A stretch of 7,986 nucleotides of DNA. It comes from an uncultured Cytophagaceae bacterium. GTDB taxonomy: Bacteria; Bacteroidota; Bacteroidia; Cytophagales; Microscillaceae. Below are positions 1 through 6,687 of this stretch, piece by piece. A program made the position numbers and the translations under genes. Location: contig CALDJV010000017.1 in NCBI GenBank assembly GCA_937899305.1, positions 1-7,986 on the forward strand, given 5' to 3'. The notes under the pieces are model-generated. The model was not told the origin of the DNA. It saw nothing but the letters and a program-made list of their open reading frames with translations, and ran no database searches. How positions within the stretch are numbered: position 1 is the stretch's first letter; the number at the start of each line of letters is the position of its first letter.

Positions 1-49
1 ACTGCTATTTCCACGAAGGGTTCTGTAATTTAAAAGGCCAAAGTCGAGC

Positions 50-1771
50 TTATGATTCCCATACAATTATTTTTTTGTTGTTATACCATTTTTCGTAGTA
101 TTGAGCATACTTTTCATCTATCGCCCCCCGACGAATTTTCATAGTAGGGGTAAGCAGTTTGTTGCCTTCAGTCCAAGGATCTTTGGTAACAATCAGCGTA
201 GCGAGTTTTTGATAGCCGGGTAACGGATCGTTGATGCGATTCAAATCTTCTCTGAACTGGCTTTCAAGTTCTTGTTGATTGGCTGACTGGCCCACTTCCG
301 ATAAATTGACTAGTACGATGGGGTTGGGGAGACCCAATCCGGCCACGCATACCTGCTCTACACAATCATTGGTAGCGATGGCCTCTTCGTAAGGGTTTGG
401 AGTAATGTATTTGCCTTTGGAAGTCTTGAACGCATCTTTTACCCGACCAATGATTTTGACAAAACCATCTTCATCCATGATCCCTTTGTCGCCACTGCTG
501 AGCCAGCCATTTTGGAGTACCTCGGCGGTTTTTTCAGGTTCGTTGTAATAGCCGGTCATCATTTGGGGCGATTTCATGAGCACTTCTCCGGTTTCGGGGT
601 GGATGTTTACTTCGGCAAAAGGAATGACTTGGCCTACACTGTTGGGTTTATTGGTGTGTTGGGGAGTATTGGTGATAGAACCACATACCTCCGTCATTCC
701 GTAAGCTTCGCGTAAACGCAGGCCCAGCTTCAGAAAAAATTGTTTGACGTGCTCTGGCGTAATGGCTGCTCCGGTGGCTACTACTTCTGCTTTGCTCAAC
801 CCCAATCCCTTTTTAATTTTGTTTTTGATTAACCCTGAAAGTACCGGAATCTTCAATAACATGTCGAGCCTCTTTTGCGACATCTTGGCCAATACGCCCA
901 TTTGAAATTTGGTCCAAATACGGGGTACGGCAAAGAATAAAGAGGGTTGAGTTTCCTGAAGATTGGTAATGAATGAATCCAGCGATTCGGCAAAAGACAT
1001 GCTGCCACCTACGTATAAACAAGAACCCTCAACGCCTACTCGTTCGCCTACATGATTGAGCGGTAAGAATGAAAAAAAGCGAAATTCTTTCATTTGACCA
1101 ATCCCAATCCAATTGGTAGCAAATTCGGCTTTGAAGATCAGGGCCAGGTTTTTGAAAGGATGCATGACCCCTTTGGGAGTACCCGTCGTGCCCGAAGTGA
1201 ATAAAATAGTCCAGAGATCGTCCAAAGCAGGGACCGGGCTTTCGCTTATTGGTTCATGTTGTGCCAATACGTCGTCCCAGCCTTCCCCAATGGGGATGCG
1301 GGCATTGCCTTCATAATGATGATAACGGATGCAATAAATTTGCGAGCCAATGGCCTGGGTTTTGCCTTCATCCCAGCCTTCTATTTTGCCCAGAAACAGT
1401 GCCTTGATGTCACTTTTTTCTACCACTACTTTCAACTGATCAGCCGGCAGGCTTGCGTAGAAAGGAACCGAAACAAAACCACCAATCATAATGGCCAGAT
1501 CGGAGATGATCCAGTGGTAGCAGTTTTTGGATAAAATGCCCACGTGGTCTCCCTTTTGTAATCCTTTGGCTTTCAATGCTCGAGCTATTTTTCGAGCTTG
1601 TTGTCCCGCTTCCCGAAAGGTAAAAGTTTTCCAGGTGTTGCCGTAAGGCTGACGTAAAAAGGGTTCATTGGCCTTTTCTTTTTCCCATCGGTAAAATGCT
1701 TCCAGGTGGGTTTCCAGGTCTTCATGGAGTTGAAACCCCTTCGTTTTGAGGTCTTGAGTAGTGGTATTCAT
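50..1771 (-). CDS. AMP-forming acyl-CoA synthetase (probable long-chain fatty acid/carboxylic acid-CoA ligase)
   Basis: Activates a carboxylic acid with ATP and CoA to an acyl-CoA through an acyl-adenylate, in the cytoplasm or at the inner membrane face. The 573-residue product has the ANL-superfamily motifs in order: the P-loop ILFTSGTTGTPKGV at about 189-202, LREAYGMTE at 353-361, GWLSSGD at 422-428 and the hinge GRVKDAFKTSKGKYITP at 442-458. A C-terminal TPTMKIRR (541-548) contains the expected catalytic lysine K545. The hinge resembles long-chain or bubblegum-type ligases more than acetyl-CoA synthetases, and the length is normal for that group. It is the last gene of the cluster, 155 nt after the SDR at 1927-2748, and would supply the CoA thioester used by the acyl-CoA dehydrogenase. 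The start is the first ATG of the frame, with no Shine-Dalgarno sequence. The family is secure, but chain length and substrate cannot be read from the sequence. Confidence 0.93.
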   Translation of the reverse strand: MNTTTQDLKTKGFQLHEDLETHLEAFYRWEKEKANEPFLRQPYGNTWKTFTFREAGQQARKIARALKAKGLQKGDHVGILSKNCYHWIISDLAIMIGGFVSVPFYASLPADQLKVVVEKSDIKALFLGKIEGWDEGKTQAIGSQIYCIRYHHYEGNARIPIGEGWDDVLAQHEPISESPVPALDDLWTILFTSGTTGTPKGVMHPFKNLALIFKAEFATNWIGIGQMKEFRFFSFLPLNHVGERVGVEGSCLYVGGSMSFAESLDSFITNLQETQPSLFFAVPRIWTKFQMGVLAKMSQKRLDMLLKIPVLSGLIKNKIKKGLGLSKAEVVATGAAITPEHVKQFFLKLGLRLREAYGMTEVCGSITNTPQHTNKPNSVGQVIPFAEVNIHPETGEVLMKSPQMMTGYYNEPEKTAEVLQNGWLSSGDKGIMDEDGFVKIIGRVKDAFKTSKGKYITPNPYEEAIATNDCVEQVCVAGLGLPNPIVLVNLSEVGQSANQQELESQFREDLNRINDPLPGYQKLATLIVTKDPWTEGNKLLTPTMKIRRGAIDEKYAQYYEKWYNNKKIIVWES

Positions 1772-1820
1772 CGTGTGTATAAATTGGGTAACCTTTTATT
1801 GCTATATGGTTACATTGTTG

Positions 1821-1918
1821 AATTGTTAAATGCTCTTGTTTGATTTGTAATATGTGACCTGAAATCCTGAGTAAATCCGAAGGAACCAGCCATAAAACAA
1901 TACAACCATTTAACAATT
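1821..1918. repeat. Inverted repeat in the leader of the acyl-CoA synthetase gene
   Basis: AATTGTTAAATG at 1821-1832 is matched by its exact reverse complement CATTTAACAATT at 1907-1918, with a 74-nt spacer. The spacer also has partly complementary AT-rich stretches, such as TTGTTTGATTTGTAATATG against CATAAAACAATACAAC. The element fills most of the 155-nt gap between the SDR stop and the ligase start. Its sequence differs from the AGTTGGTAGT repeats in the other gaps. On the minus strand no T-run follows the second arm directly, so a terminator is not supported. It may be a separate Bacteroidota-type palindromic repeat. Confidence 0.6.
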
Positions 1919-1926
1919 TCATTAAA

Positions 1927-2748
1927 TTAATCTTTCTTCATTTTGGTAAAGGCCCGCATAATTCGGGTCAGCTTCATGGTATCGCCACTATTTAAATGTT
2001 GTGCTCCATCTACATACAGGGTAACTCCTGTGATGTAGGCAGCCAATGGACTGGCTAAAAAACAAGTAGCATGGGCTACTTCTTCTACGGTGCCAAAGCG
2101 TTTGAGAGGTACTGCATCTCGAGCTTCTCCCAGCAGGTCTTGTACCGGCTTGGGGTAAGTGTCTAACCCCGATGACTGAATGGTACCAGGAGCAATGGCA
2201 TTGACTCTGACATTGAAATCGCCCCATTCTACTGCCAAGGTTTTGGTGAGGTTGTCTACCCCAGCTCGGGCGGCCCCAGTGTGTACCATAGAGGGGAAGC
2301 CTCGGTAAATGTTGGCGATGATATTGATAATGGTGCCTTCTTTTTGAGGGATAAAAAAGTTACGTCCCATCAAACTACTCATGTGAAAGGTACCATTCAA
2401 GTTGTTGTTGATGACGGTATTCCAACCGTTTTCGCTGATGCCTTCGGCTGGAGCCGGGAATTGCCCCCCCGCGTTGTTGACCAAGATATCCAGACGGCCA
2501 AAAACGGTTTTTATTTTTTCCATCAAAGCCTTGCGTTGATCGCTTTCGCGAATATCACAGGCTTGATAGTGACATTCCCCATACTGTCCCAAGGTTTCAG
2601 CCGCCTGCTTGAGCAAGTCTTCCTTGCGAGAAGCAATCATTACCTTGGCGCCTAGCTCCAGCATCATTTGGGCAATGGCATAACCGATTCCACTTCTTCC
2701 CCCAGTTACCAGGGCTACTTTATCTTTGAATAAGTCTTTTGCGAACAT
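1927..2748 (-). CDS. SDR-family oxidoreductase, trans-2-enoyl-CoA / 2,4-dienoyl-CoA reductase type
   Basis: Likely reduces a trans-2-enoyl-CoA or 2,4-dienoyl-CoA with NADPH. The 273-residue protein has the Rossmann glycine motif TGGRSGIG (15-22), S40-R41-K42 after the second strand (an NADP(H)-type basic pair), NNAG (91-94) and the C-terminal ITGVTLYVDG (239-248). The usual catalytic Ser and YxxxK are missing: the YxxxK segment reads TGAAR at 157-161 and the serine position is alanine (about A145). The segment GFPSMVHTGAARAGVDNLTK (150-169) is very close, as I recall it, to peroxisomal trans-2-enoyl-CoA reductase (PECR), and DECR enzymes also lack the standard tyrosine. The divergence is therefore probably a family trait, not decay. 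Y148 is a nearby candidate acid. The C-terminus ends in a short basic tail. It sits between the acyl-CoA dehydrogenase and the acyl-CoA ligase genes. The fold is certain; the exact reaction is inferred. Confidence 0.88.
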   Translation of the reverse strand: MFAKDLFKDKVALVTGGRSGIGYAIAQMMLELGAKVMIASRKEDLLKQAAETLGQYGECHYQACDIRESDQRKALMEKIKTVFGRLDILVNNAGGQFPAPAEGISENGWNTVINNNLNGTFHMSSLMGRNFFIPQKEGTIINIIANIYRGFPSMVHTGAARAGVDNLTKTLAVEWGDFNVRVNAIAPGTIQSSGLDTYPKPVQDLLGEARDAVPLKRFGTVEEVAHATCFLASPLAAYITGVTLYVDGAQHLNSGDTMKLTRIMRAFTKMKKD

Positions 2749-2764
2749 AGTTTTTTAGTTAGTA

Positions 2765-2838
2765 GTGAGATAGTTGGTAGTTCGTAGTACTTCGTAATAT
2801 TTACGGCCATAGTTTTATTCTGAAAAACTACTTACTAC
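2765..2838. repeat. Direct repeat copy A in the SDR gene leader
   Basis: This 74-bp unit starts with GTGAGATAGTTGG and ends with TGAAAAACTACTTACTAC. It recurs 90 bp further on, at 2855-2928. My base-by-base comparison gives 60 of 74 identical positions, with the ends better conserved than the middle. It lies between the acyl-CoA dehydrogenase stop and the SDR start, close to the SDR start codon. I find no reading frame worth calling in it. Confidence 0.75.
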
Positions 2839-2947
2839 AAGCCCTCAATTGATTGTGAGATAGTTGGTCGTTCATAGTACTTGATAATACTTGTAGTCTT
2901 GGCTTTATTCTGAAAAACTACCCACTACGAACCACGAACTACCAACT
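2772..2947. repeat. Inverted-repeat-bounded intergenic element
   Basis: A perfect 14-bp inverted pair, AGTTGGTAGTTCGT at 2772-2785 and ACGAACTACCAACT at 2934-2947, bounds a 176-bp element that contains most of the two 74-bp direct copies. The right end touches the stop codon of the acyl-CoA dehydrogenase gene. The arms carry the AGTTGGTAGT core that also occurs in three other leaders of this cluster. There is no transposase, so if mobile the element would be non-autonomous. Confidence 0.65.
2855..2928. repeat. Direct repeat copy B in the SDR gene leader
   Basis: Second copy of the 74-bp unit, identical to copy A at 60 of 74 positions. The block CTTTATTCTGAAAAACTAC is exactly the same length and almost the same sequence in both copies. 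Sixteen bases (2839-2854) separate the copies. The 14 differences point to an old duplication or two related insertions, not a recent tandem copying event. Confidence 0.75.
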
Positions 2948-4096
2948 TTAAAATCCCATCCCTCTTCCAATAATCTCTTTCATAATTTCGTTGGTACCTC
3001 CATAAATGCGCTGTACTCGGGAATCAACGTAGGCCTGAGCAATCGGGTATTCGCTCATGTAGCCGTACCCTCCGTGGAGCTGTAAGCATTGGTCTATTAC
3101 CTTGCATTGCAAATCGGTGACCCAGTATTTGGCCATAGCGGCTTTTTCTACGCTGAGTTTATTTTGGTTGAGCTCTACGATGCATTGATCCACAAAGGTG
3201 CGAGCGATGGTCACCTCGGTTTTCATTTCGGCCAGGGCAAACCGGGAGTTTTGAAATTTACCAATAGGGCGTCCAAAAGCTTTGCGTTCTTTACAATACT
3301 GAATCGTCATATCAAGCGCCGCTTCGGCAGCAGCACACCCTGTAGCGGCTATCGATAACCTTTCCTGAGGAAGGTTTCGCATCAAATAATAAAACCCTTG
3401 TCCTTCTTTGCCGAGCAAATTGTGCTTGGGTACTTTGACATCATTGAAAAACAGCTCAGCGGTGTCTTGAGCTTTCATTCCGATTTTATCGAGGTTTTTA
3501 CCCCGACTAAAACCCTCCATGTCTCGCTCTACAATTACCAGACTAATACCCGCGTGGGCGTGCTGGCTTTTGGGGTCGGTTTTGACCACCACAATGATCA
3601 AATCGCTTAGAATACCATTGGTAATAAAAGTCTTAGATCCATTGAGCAGGTAATGATCTCCTTGATCTATGGCCGTAGTTTGAATGGCCTGAAGATCGCT
3701 CCCCGTCCCTGGCTCCGTCATTGCAATGGCCGAAATGATGTCGCCTGAGATGAGCCCTGGCATCCAACGCTCTTTTTGCTCTTCGGTAAAGTACTCAGTA
3801 AAATAAGGAGCCATCACATCGTTTTGCAAGATAAACCCAGGGCCACTGGCACCTACTTTGGCCAATTCTTCACCCACAATGGCATTATAGCGAAAATCTT
3901 TGATGCCCATTCCTCCGTATTTTTCTGGTAAATCCATGCAAAGCATGCCCTGAGCCCCAGCTTTTTGCCAAATCTCCCGAGGTACGTGTCCTTGTGCTGC
4001 CCAAGCTTTGTTATGGGGCGCCACTTCTTTTTCCATGAATGCCTTTACTGCATCCTGAAACATTTGATGTTCTTCTTCGAGTAAGTGTTTTTGCAT
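2948..4096 (-). CDS. Acyl-CoA dehydrogenase, long-chain (LCAD)-like
   Basis: FAD enzyme that introduces the trans-2 double bond into an acyl-CoA and passes electrons to electron-transfer flavoprotein. The 382-residue protein has the full family length. Signature 1 is AIAMTEPGTGSDL (123-135), the arginine/FAD segment is ERKAFGRPIGKFQ (270-282), and signature 2 begins QLHGGYGYMSEYPIAQAY (339-356). At the MCAD catalytic-glutamate position the sequence reads IYGGTNEIMKE (364-374), so glycine (G366) stands where MCAD has Glu. LPQERLSIA (242-250) supplies E245, which matches the alternative catalytic base of LCAD and isovaleryl-CoA dehydrogenase. The C-terminal third is strikingly LCAD-like. The gene is 88 nt after the RetSat-like gene, and that gap holds a long palindrome. 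The start ATG follows an A-rich stretch. Substrate chain type is not determined. Confidence 0.94.
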   Translation of the reverse strand: MQKHLLEEEHQMFQDAVKAFMEKEVAPHNKAWAAQGHVPREIWQKAGAQGMLCMDLPEKYGGMGIKDFRYNAIVGEELAKVGASGPGFILQNDVMAPYFTEYFTEEQKERWMPGLISGDIISAIAMTEPGTGSDLQAIQTTAIDQGDHYLLNGSKTFITNGILSDLIIVVVKTDPKSQHAHAGISLVIVERDMEGFSRGKNLDKIGMKAQDTAELFFNDVKVPKHNLLGKEGQGFYYLMRNLPQERLSIAATGCAAAEAALDMTIQYCKERKAFGRPIGKFQNSRFALAEMKTEVTIARTFVDQCIVELNQNKLSVEKAAMAKYWVTDLQCKVIDQCLQLHGGYGYMSEYPIAQAYVDSRVQRIYGGTNEIMKEIIGRGMGF

Positions 4097-4106
4097 AAGT
4101 TTTTTT

Positions 4107-4179
4107 GTTGGTAGTTAGTAGTCAGTAGTTGGTAGTGTTTGGCTACTAACTCCTAACTACCAACTACTGACTACCAACT
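4107..4179. repeat. Long palindromic repeat in the acyl-CoA dehydrogenase leader
   Basis: Perfect 19-bp arms at 4118-4136 (GTAGTCAGTAGTTGGTAGT) and 4156-4174 (its reverse complement) enclose a 19-nt loop. A further GTTGGTAG at 4107-4114 can pair alternatively with CTACCAAC at 4171-4178. The element fills most of the 88-nt gap between the RetSat-like stop and the dehydrogenase start, ending 10 nt before the ATG. On the minus strand the sequence after the hairpin is A-rich (CAACAAAAAAACTT), not T-rich, so it is not an intrinsic terminator for this transcript. It contains three exact AGTTGGTAGT cores, one direct and two inverted. Confidence 0.85.
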
Positions 4180-4184
4180 GTAAA

Positions 4185-5774
4185 CTAATCAGTCATTACC
4201 TTTTTCAAAATATTCTTTTTAGTAATCGCAGAAACGGTCAGCAGTCCTGAAAACAGCGCCCCGCCAATACCCGCCGTGACAATGTCTTGCCCAGTAAGGT
4301 AAAAGTTTTTGATTGGAGTATGAGGGCGCAGAAACTTGTGTTGAAAACGATCTGGCCCATGGTCTAACCCATAAATTTCGCCTTTTTCGTAATTGATAAA
4401 ATGACGCGTAGTGACTGGGGTAGAGAGTTCATAAAAATCGACCTTGTCTTTCAGTTGAGGTTCTAGCTTGAACAAATGGTCTAACAATCGTTGGGCAAAA
4501 GATGCTTTGAGTGTTTCGTAATCTTCTCCCCGTTTTTTCCAGCGGGTATCTTCCCATTGGGCAAATTTTTCGTAAGGCATCAGCGTAATGATGTCAATGG
4601 TGCTTTTACCAGGGTAGCGGTTGTTCCAGTCGGGGTCTTTGGCCGAGGGAAAGGAGATGTACACTACTGGAAAAGGCTGGTTGGTGTCTTTCACATAGCG
4701 TTCTACACATTCATCGTGTGACACATCTTCTGGGTAAATCCAATAGTTGGCTTTGGGAAGCTTGAGTTCTTCGGGAGAACCATGGAGACCGACGTATAGC
4801 GATAAATGGGCAACCGAGTTGTTTAACTTGGTGATTTGTTCTTCCAATTTATGCTTCTTAAAAGTAGCTTCGGGCATTAACTTTTTGTAGGTAGTCATGA
4901 TACCCGCTCCACTGATGACCATATCACCCTTGAACACTTTACCGTCCATCATCGTTACCCCAGTTGCTTTGCCATTTTCAATCAATATTTCGTCTACTTC
5001 GGCACTGATGAGGATGGTACTTTTGGTTTGGCTCAATACCGAATCAATGGTATCTACAATTTGAGAAGAGCCTCCAACTGGAAAATTACCTCCTGAAAAA
5101 TAATGCTTGACCAGAGAGACATGCATGGCAAAACTACTCTGGCGAGGAGGAAGCCCATAGTCTCCATATTGCCCAGTGAGCACCTTGATGAGGTCTTGGT
5201 TTTGGGTGATTTCTTCGAGTACTTCTTGGGTAGTGCGACTGGCATATTTGAGAAAACCACTGCGCATCATGCCTCCTGATACTTTGCTGACCATAGGCGG
5301 CATGGCTTTTTCCAGGTAATAGGTTTGACTGGCCTTGGTTACCTTGAAAATAAGTTCTACATAATTTTCAATGGCTTCTGCTTCTTGTGGAAAATATTCA
5401 ATGAGTTTGTCTTTGAAGTTCTGTGCTCCTTTTACAAAATCATAAATTTTGTCTCCAACCACAATACGGTCATATACTTCGCCCATGTCGGCCCACTTCA
5501 GGGAGCCATCAGTGATGTAGTCAAAGAGTTTGCGCATCACGGTGCCTTCCCGATGCACTTCTCCAATGTAATGAATGCCTACATCCCACTCGTAGCCCCG
5601 TCGTTTGAATATGTGAGTAAAGCCACCAGCGGTGTAGTGCCGCTCTAAAATCAATGATTTTTTACCTTCCTTGGCCAATATAGCCGCTGCAGTGAGGCTC
5701 CCTAGGCCTGACCCCACAAAGATGGCATCATAATGATCATCTACTTGGTAATTTTTTTTATATGATTGAATCAT
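4185..5774 (-). CDS. FAD-dependent NAD(P)-binding-fold oxidoreductase, retinol saturase / carotenoid isomerase / phytoene desaturase family
   Basis: Flavoenzyme expected to saturate, desaturate or isomerise double bonds in a conjugated polyene or isoprenoid-like substrate. The 529-residue product has an N-terminal FAD Rossmann motif, GSGLGS (21-26), with ILERHYTAGG (42-51), then WDVGIHYIG (63-71), a retinol saturase/CrtISO hallmark. Mid-protein there is HYFSGGNFPVGGSSQI (225-240) and VISGAG (287-292). The C-terminal FAD-binding block is NFYLTGQDIVTAGIGGALFS (490-509). Length and motif order agree with all-trans-retinol 13,14-reductase-like proteins and with bacterial CrtI-related oxidoreductases. 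It lies between an SDR and an acyl-CoA dehydrogenase gene, with no carotenoid biosynthesis genes (crtB, crtE, crtY) nearby, which suggests a role in acyl-chain or terpenoid metabolism. No signal peptide is visible. The family is secure and the reaction unknown. Confidence 0.87.
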   Translation of the reverse strand: MIQSYKKNYQVDDHYDAIFVGSGLGSLTAAAILAKEGKKSLILERHYTAGGFTHIFKRRGYEWDVGIHYIGEVHREGTVMRKLFDYITDGSLKWADMGEVYDRIVVGDKIYDFVKGAQNFKDKLIEYFPQEAEAIENYVELIFKVTKASQTYYLEKAMPPMVSKVSGGMMRSGFLKYASRTTQEVLEEITQNQDLIKVLTGQYGDYGLPPRQSSFAMHVSLVKHYFSGGNFPVGGSSQIVDTIDSVLSQTKSTILISAEVDEILIENGKATGVTMMDGKVFKGDMVISGAGIMTTYKKLMPEATFKKHKLEEQITKLNNSVAHLSLYVGLHGSPEELKLPKANYWIYPEDVSHDECVERYVKDTNQPFPVVYISFPSAKDPDWNNRYPGKSTIDIITLMPYEKFAQWEDTRWKKRGEDYETLKASFAQRLLDHLFKLEPQLKDKVDFYELSTPVTTRHFINYEKGEIYGLDHGPDRFQHKFLRPHTPIKNFYLTGQDIVTAGIGGALFSGLLTVSAITKKNILKKVMTD

Positions 5775-5785
5775 GTATTTTTTTA

Positions 5786-5817
5786 TAGTTAGTAGTTCGG
5801 AGTCAGGAGTTGGTAGT
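5786..5817. repeat. Single-arm AGTTGGTAGT repeat in the RetSat-like gene leader
   Basis: TAGTTAGTAGTTCGGAGTCAGGAGTTGGTAGT-type sequence in which the 10-mer AGTTGGTAGT occurs exactly at 5808-5817. It begins 12 nt upstream of the start codon after an A-run on the coding strand (ATAAAAAAATAC). Unlike the copy at 4107-4179 there is no opposite arm, so it looks like a half-element or a decayed copy of the same family. Confidence 0.65.
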
Positions 5818-5839
5818 TTTGTTTAGTCCACTAATTGAA

Positions 5840-5870
5840 TGAAAAATGAAAAACGTAAAGTGAAAAATGG
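5840..5870. repeat. AT-rich short direct repeats (TGAAAAATG)
   Basis: TGAAAAATG occurs at 5840-5848 and again at 5861-5869, with a related GAAAAACG between them. The tract lies downstream of the SDR stop and merges with the possible terminator at 5865-5889. It is low-complexity sequence with no reading frame I would call. Confidence 0.45.
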
Positions 5871-5889
5871 ACGCTTCGCGGAACCATTT
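5864..5889 (-). terminator. Possible weak Rho-independent terminator after the SDR gene
   Basis: Read on the minus strand, AAATGG (5889-5884) pairs with CCATTT (5870-5865). Inside is a second stem, CGC-GAA-GCG (5880-5872), whose core GCGAAGC is a very stable DNA mini-hairpin. The T-run at the 3' side (CCATTTTTCAC) is short and overlaps the stem. The hairpin starts 5 nt after the SDR stop codon. The structure could reduce read-through into the RetSat-like gene, but the outer stem is AT-rich and the T-tract only five bases, so the call is tentative. Confidence 0.35.
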
Positions 5890-5893
5890 AAAA

Positions 5894-6643
5894 CTACGCC
5901 TTCATTCCTCCATCTACCCGCAATTCCTGACCATTGACAAAACTACTTTCGTCGCTACAGAGCCAAATAATGGTGCGGGCTACCTCTTCGGGTTGGCCAA
6001 AGCGACGCATTGGAATCATGTATTTGGTACCTTCTACCAGTTTGGGGTCTCCATGTAGCAAACCTTCAGTCATAGGAGTTTCGATCACGGTAGGGCATAC
6101 TGCATTGACCCTTATGTTGTATTTCCCGTATTCCTGAGCCGCCGTTTTGGTAAGGCCAATGACTGCGTGTTTGCTGGCCGCGTAAGCACTCATGCGGGGA
6201 GCGCCTCCAATTCCTGCCACCGAAGAAATATTGACAATGGCTCCACCTTGTTCTTGCTGATGCAGTATGCTTAGGGCTTCTTTCATGCAGTAAAATACCC
6301 CGTTTTGATTGACGGCAATTACTTGATCGTAGGTTTCGTCAGTGTACAAATGTGTAGGGTTAAATTCACCGCCTACTCCGGCATTATTCACCAAAAAATC
6401 TATGCGTTGATACAGCCCTAGAGTTTGAGCAAATAAATCTTTGACTTCCTGTTTATCGGCCACATTGCAATGGATAAAAGCCGCGCTACCTCCCTGTTGA
6501 TTGATTTCGTCTACCGTGGCTTTGCCTCCTTCTTGGTTGACATCCGATACGACTACTTTGACTCCTCGCGAAGCAGCCAACAAGGCGGTGGCTTTGCCAA
6601 TTCCGGAACCTGCTCCGGTGATGATCATTACTTTGTTTTTCAT
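5894..6643 (-). CDS. Classical SDR-family dehydrogenase, NAD-type fingerprint
   Basis: Probable NAD(H)-linked oxidation of a secondary alcohol to a ketone, or the reverse. The 249-residue product is a textbook classical SDR: TGAGSGIG (9-16), aspartate D34 at the end of strand 2 (the usual mark of NAD(H) over NADP(H)), NNAG (86-89) and N114 in VNQNGVF. The catalytic residues are S141 in VNISSVAG and Y154/K158 in YAASK, and the C-terminal block is FVNGQELRVDGG (235-246). All expected catalytic residues are present, in contrast with the other SDR of the cluster. Its start lies 44 nt after the stop of the beta-keto acid cleavage enzyme, the shortest gap in the window, so the two are likely co-transcribed. 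An attractive inference is that it oxidises a 3-hydroxy acid to the 3-keto acid that BKACE cleaves. A 3-oxoacyl-ACP reductase (FabG) or other alcohol dehydrogenase role is equally compatible with the sequence. Confidence 0.9.
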   Translation of the reverse strand: MKNKVMIITGAGSGIGKATALLAASRGVKVVVSDVNQEGGKATVDEINQQGGSAAFIHCNVADKQEVKDLFAQTLGLYQRIDFLVNNAGVGGEFNPTHLYTDETYDQVIAVNQNGVFYCMKEALSILHQQEQGGAIVNISSVAGIGGAPRMSAYAASKHAVIGLTKTAAQEYGKYNIRVNAVCPTVIETPMTEGLLHGDPKLVEGTKYMIPMRRFGQPEEVARTIIWLCSDESSFVNGQELRVDGGMKA

Positions 6644-6650
6644 TCCTGTT

Positions 6651-6679
6651 TTTCTGGTTTGTTTTTTCTGGGTTTGTTT
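6651..6679. repeat. Short tandem duplication in the SDR leader
   Basis: TTTCTGGTTTGTTT (6651-6664) is followed directly by TTTCTGGGTTTGTTT (6665-6679), differing by one inserted G. On the coding strand this is an A-rich leader (AAACAAACC.AGAAA twice) just before the SDR start codon, in the 44-nt gap after the BKACE gene. No Shine-Dalgarno sequence is present. A-rich untranslated leaders are typical of Bacteroidota, and the duplication may simply be slippage. Confidence 0.6.
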
Positions 6680-6687
6680 AATTTTGA

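Noticed and set aside
1722..1922. Small minus-strand open frame between the second SDR and the ligase
   Set aside because: It runs through the inverted repeat and overlaps the ligase start in another frame; its product has no recognisable motif.
1772..1926. Bacteroidota-type promoter (TTG / TAnnTTTG) before the ligase
   Set aside because: I found no convincing pair of boxes at the expected spacing on the minus strand here or in the other gaps.
2765..2928. CRISPR array
   Set aside because: There are only two imperfect 74-bp copies with a 16-bp separation, no regular short repeats with unique spacers, and no cas genes.
2749..2947. Insertion sequence
   Set aside because: There is no transposase frame and no clear target-site duplication; at most this is a small non-autonomous element.
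4118..4174. Palindrome as an intrinsic terminator for the RetSat-like gene
   Set aside because: On the minus strand the sequence after the hairpin is an A-run, not a T-run.
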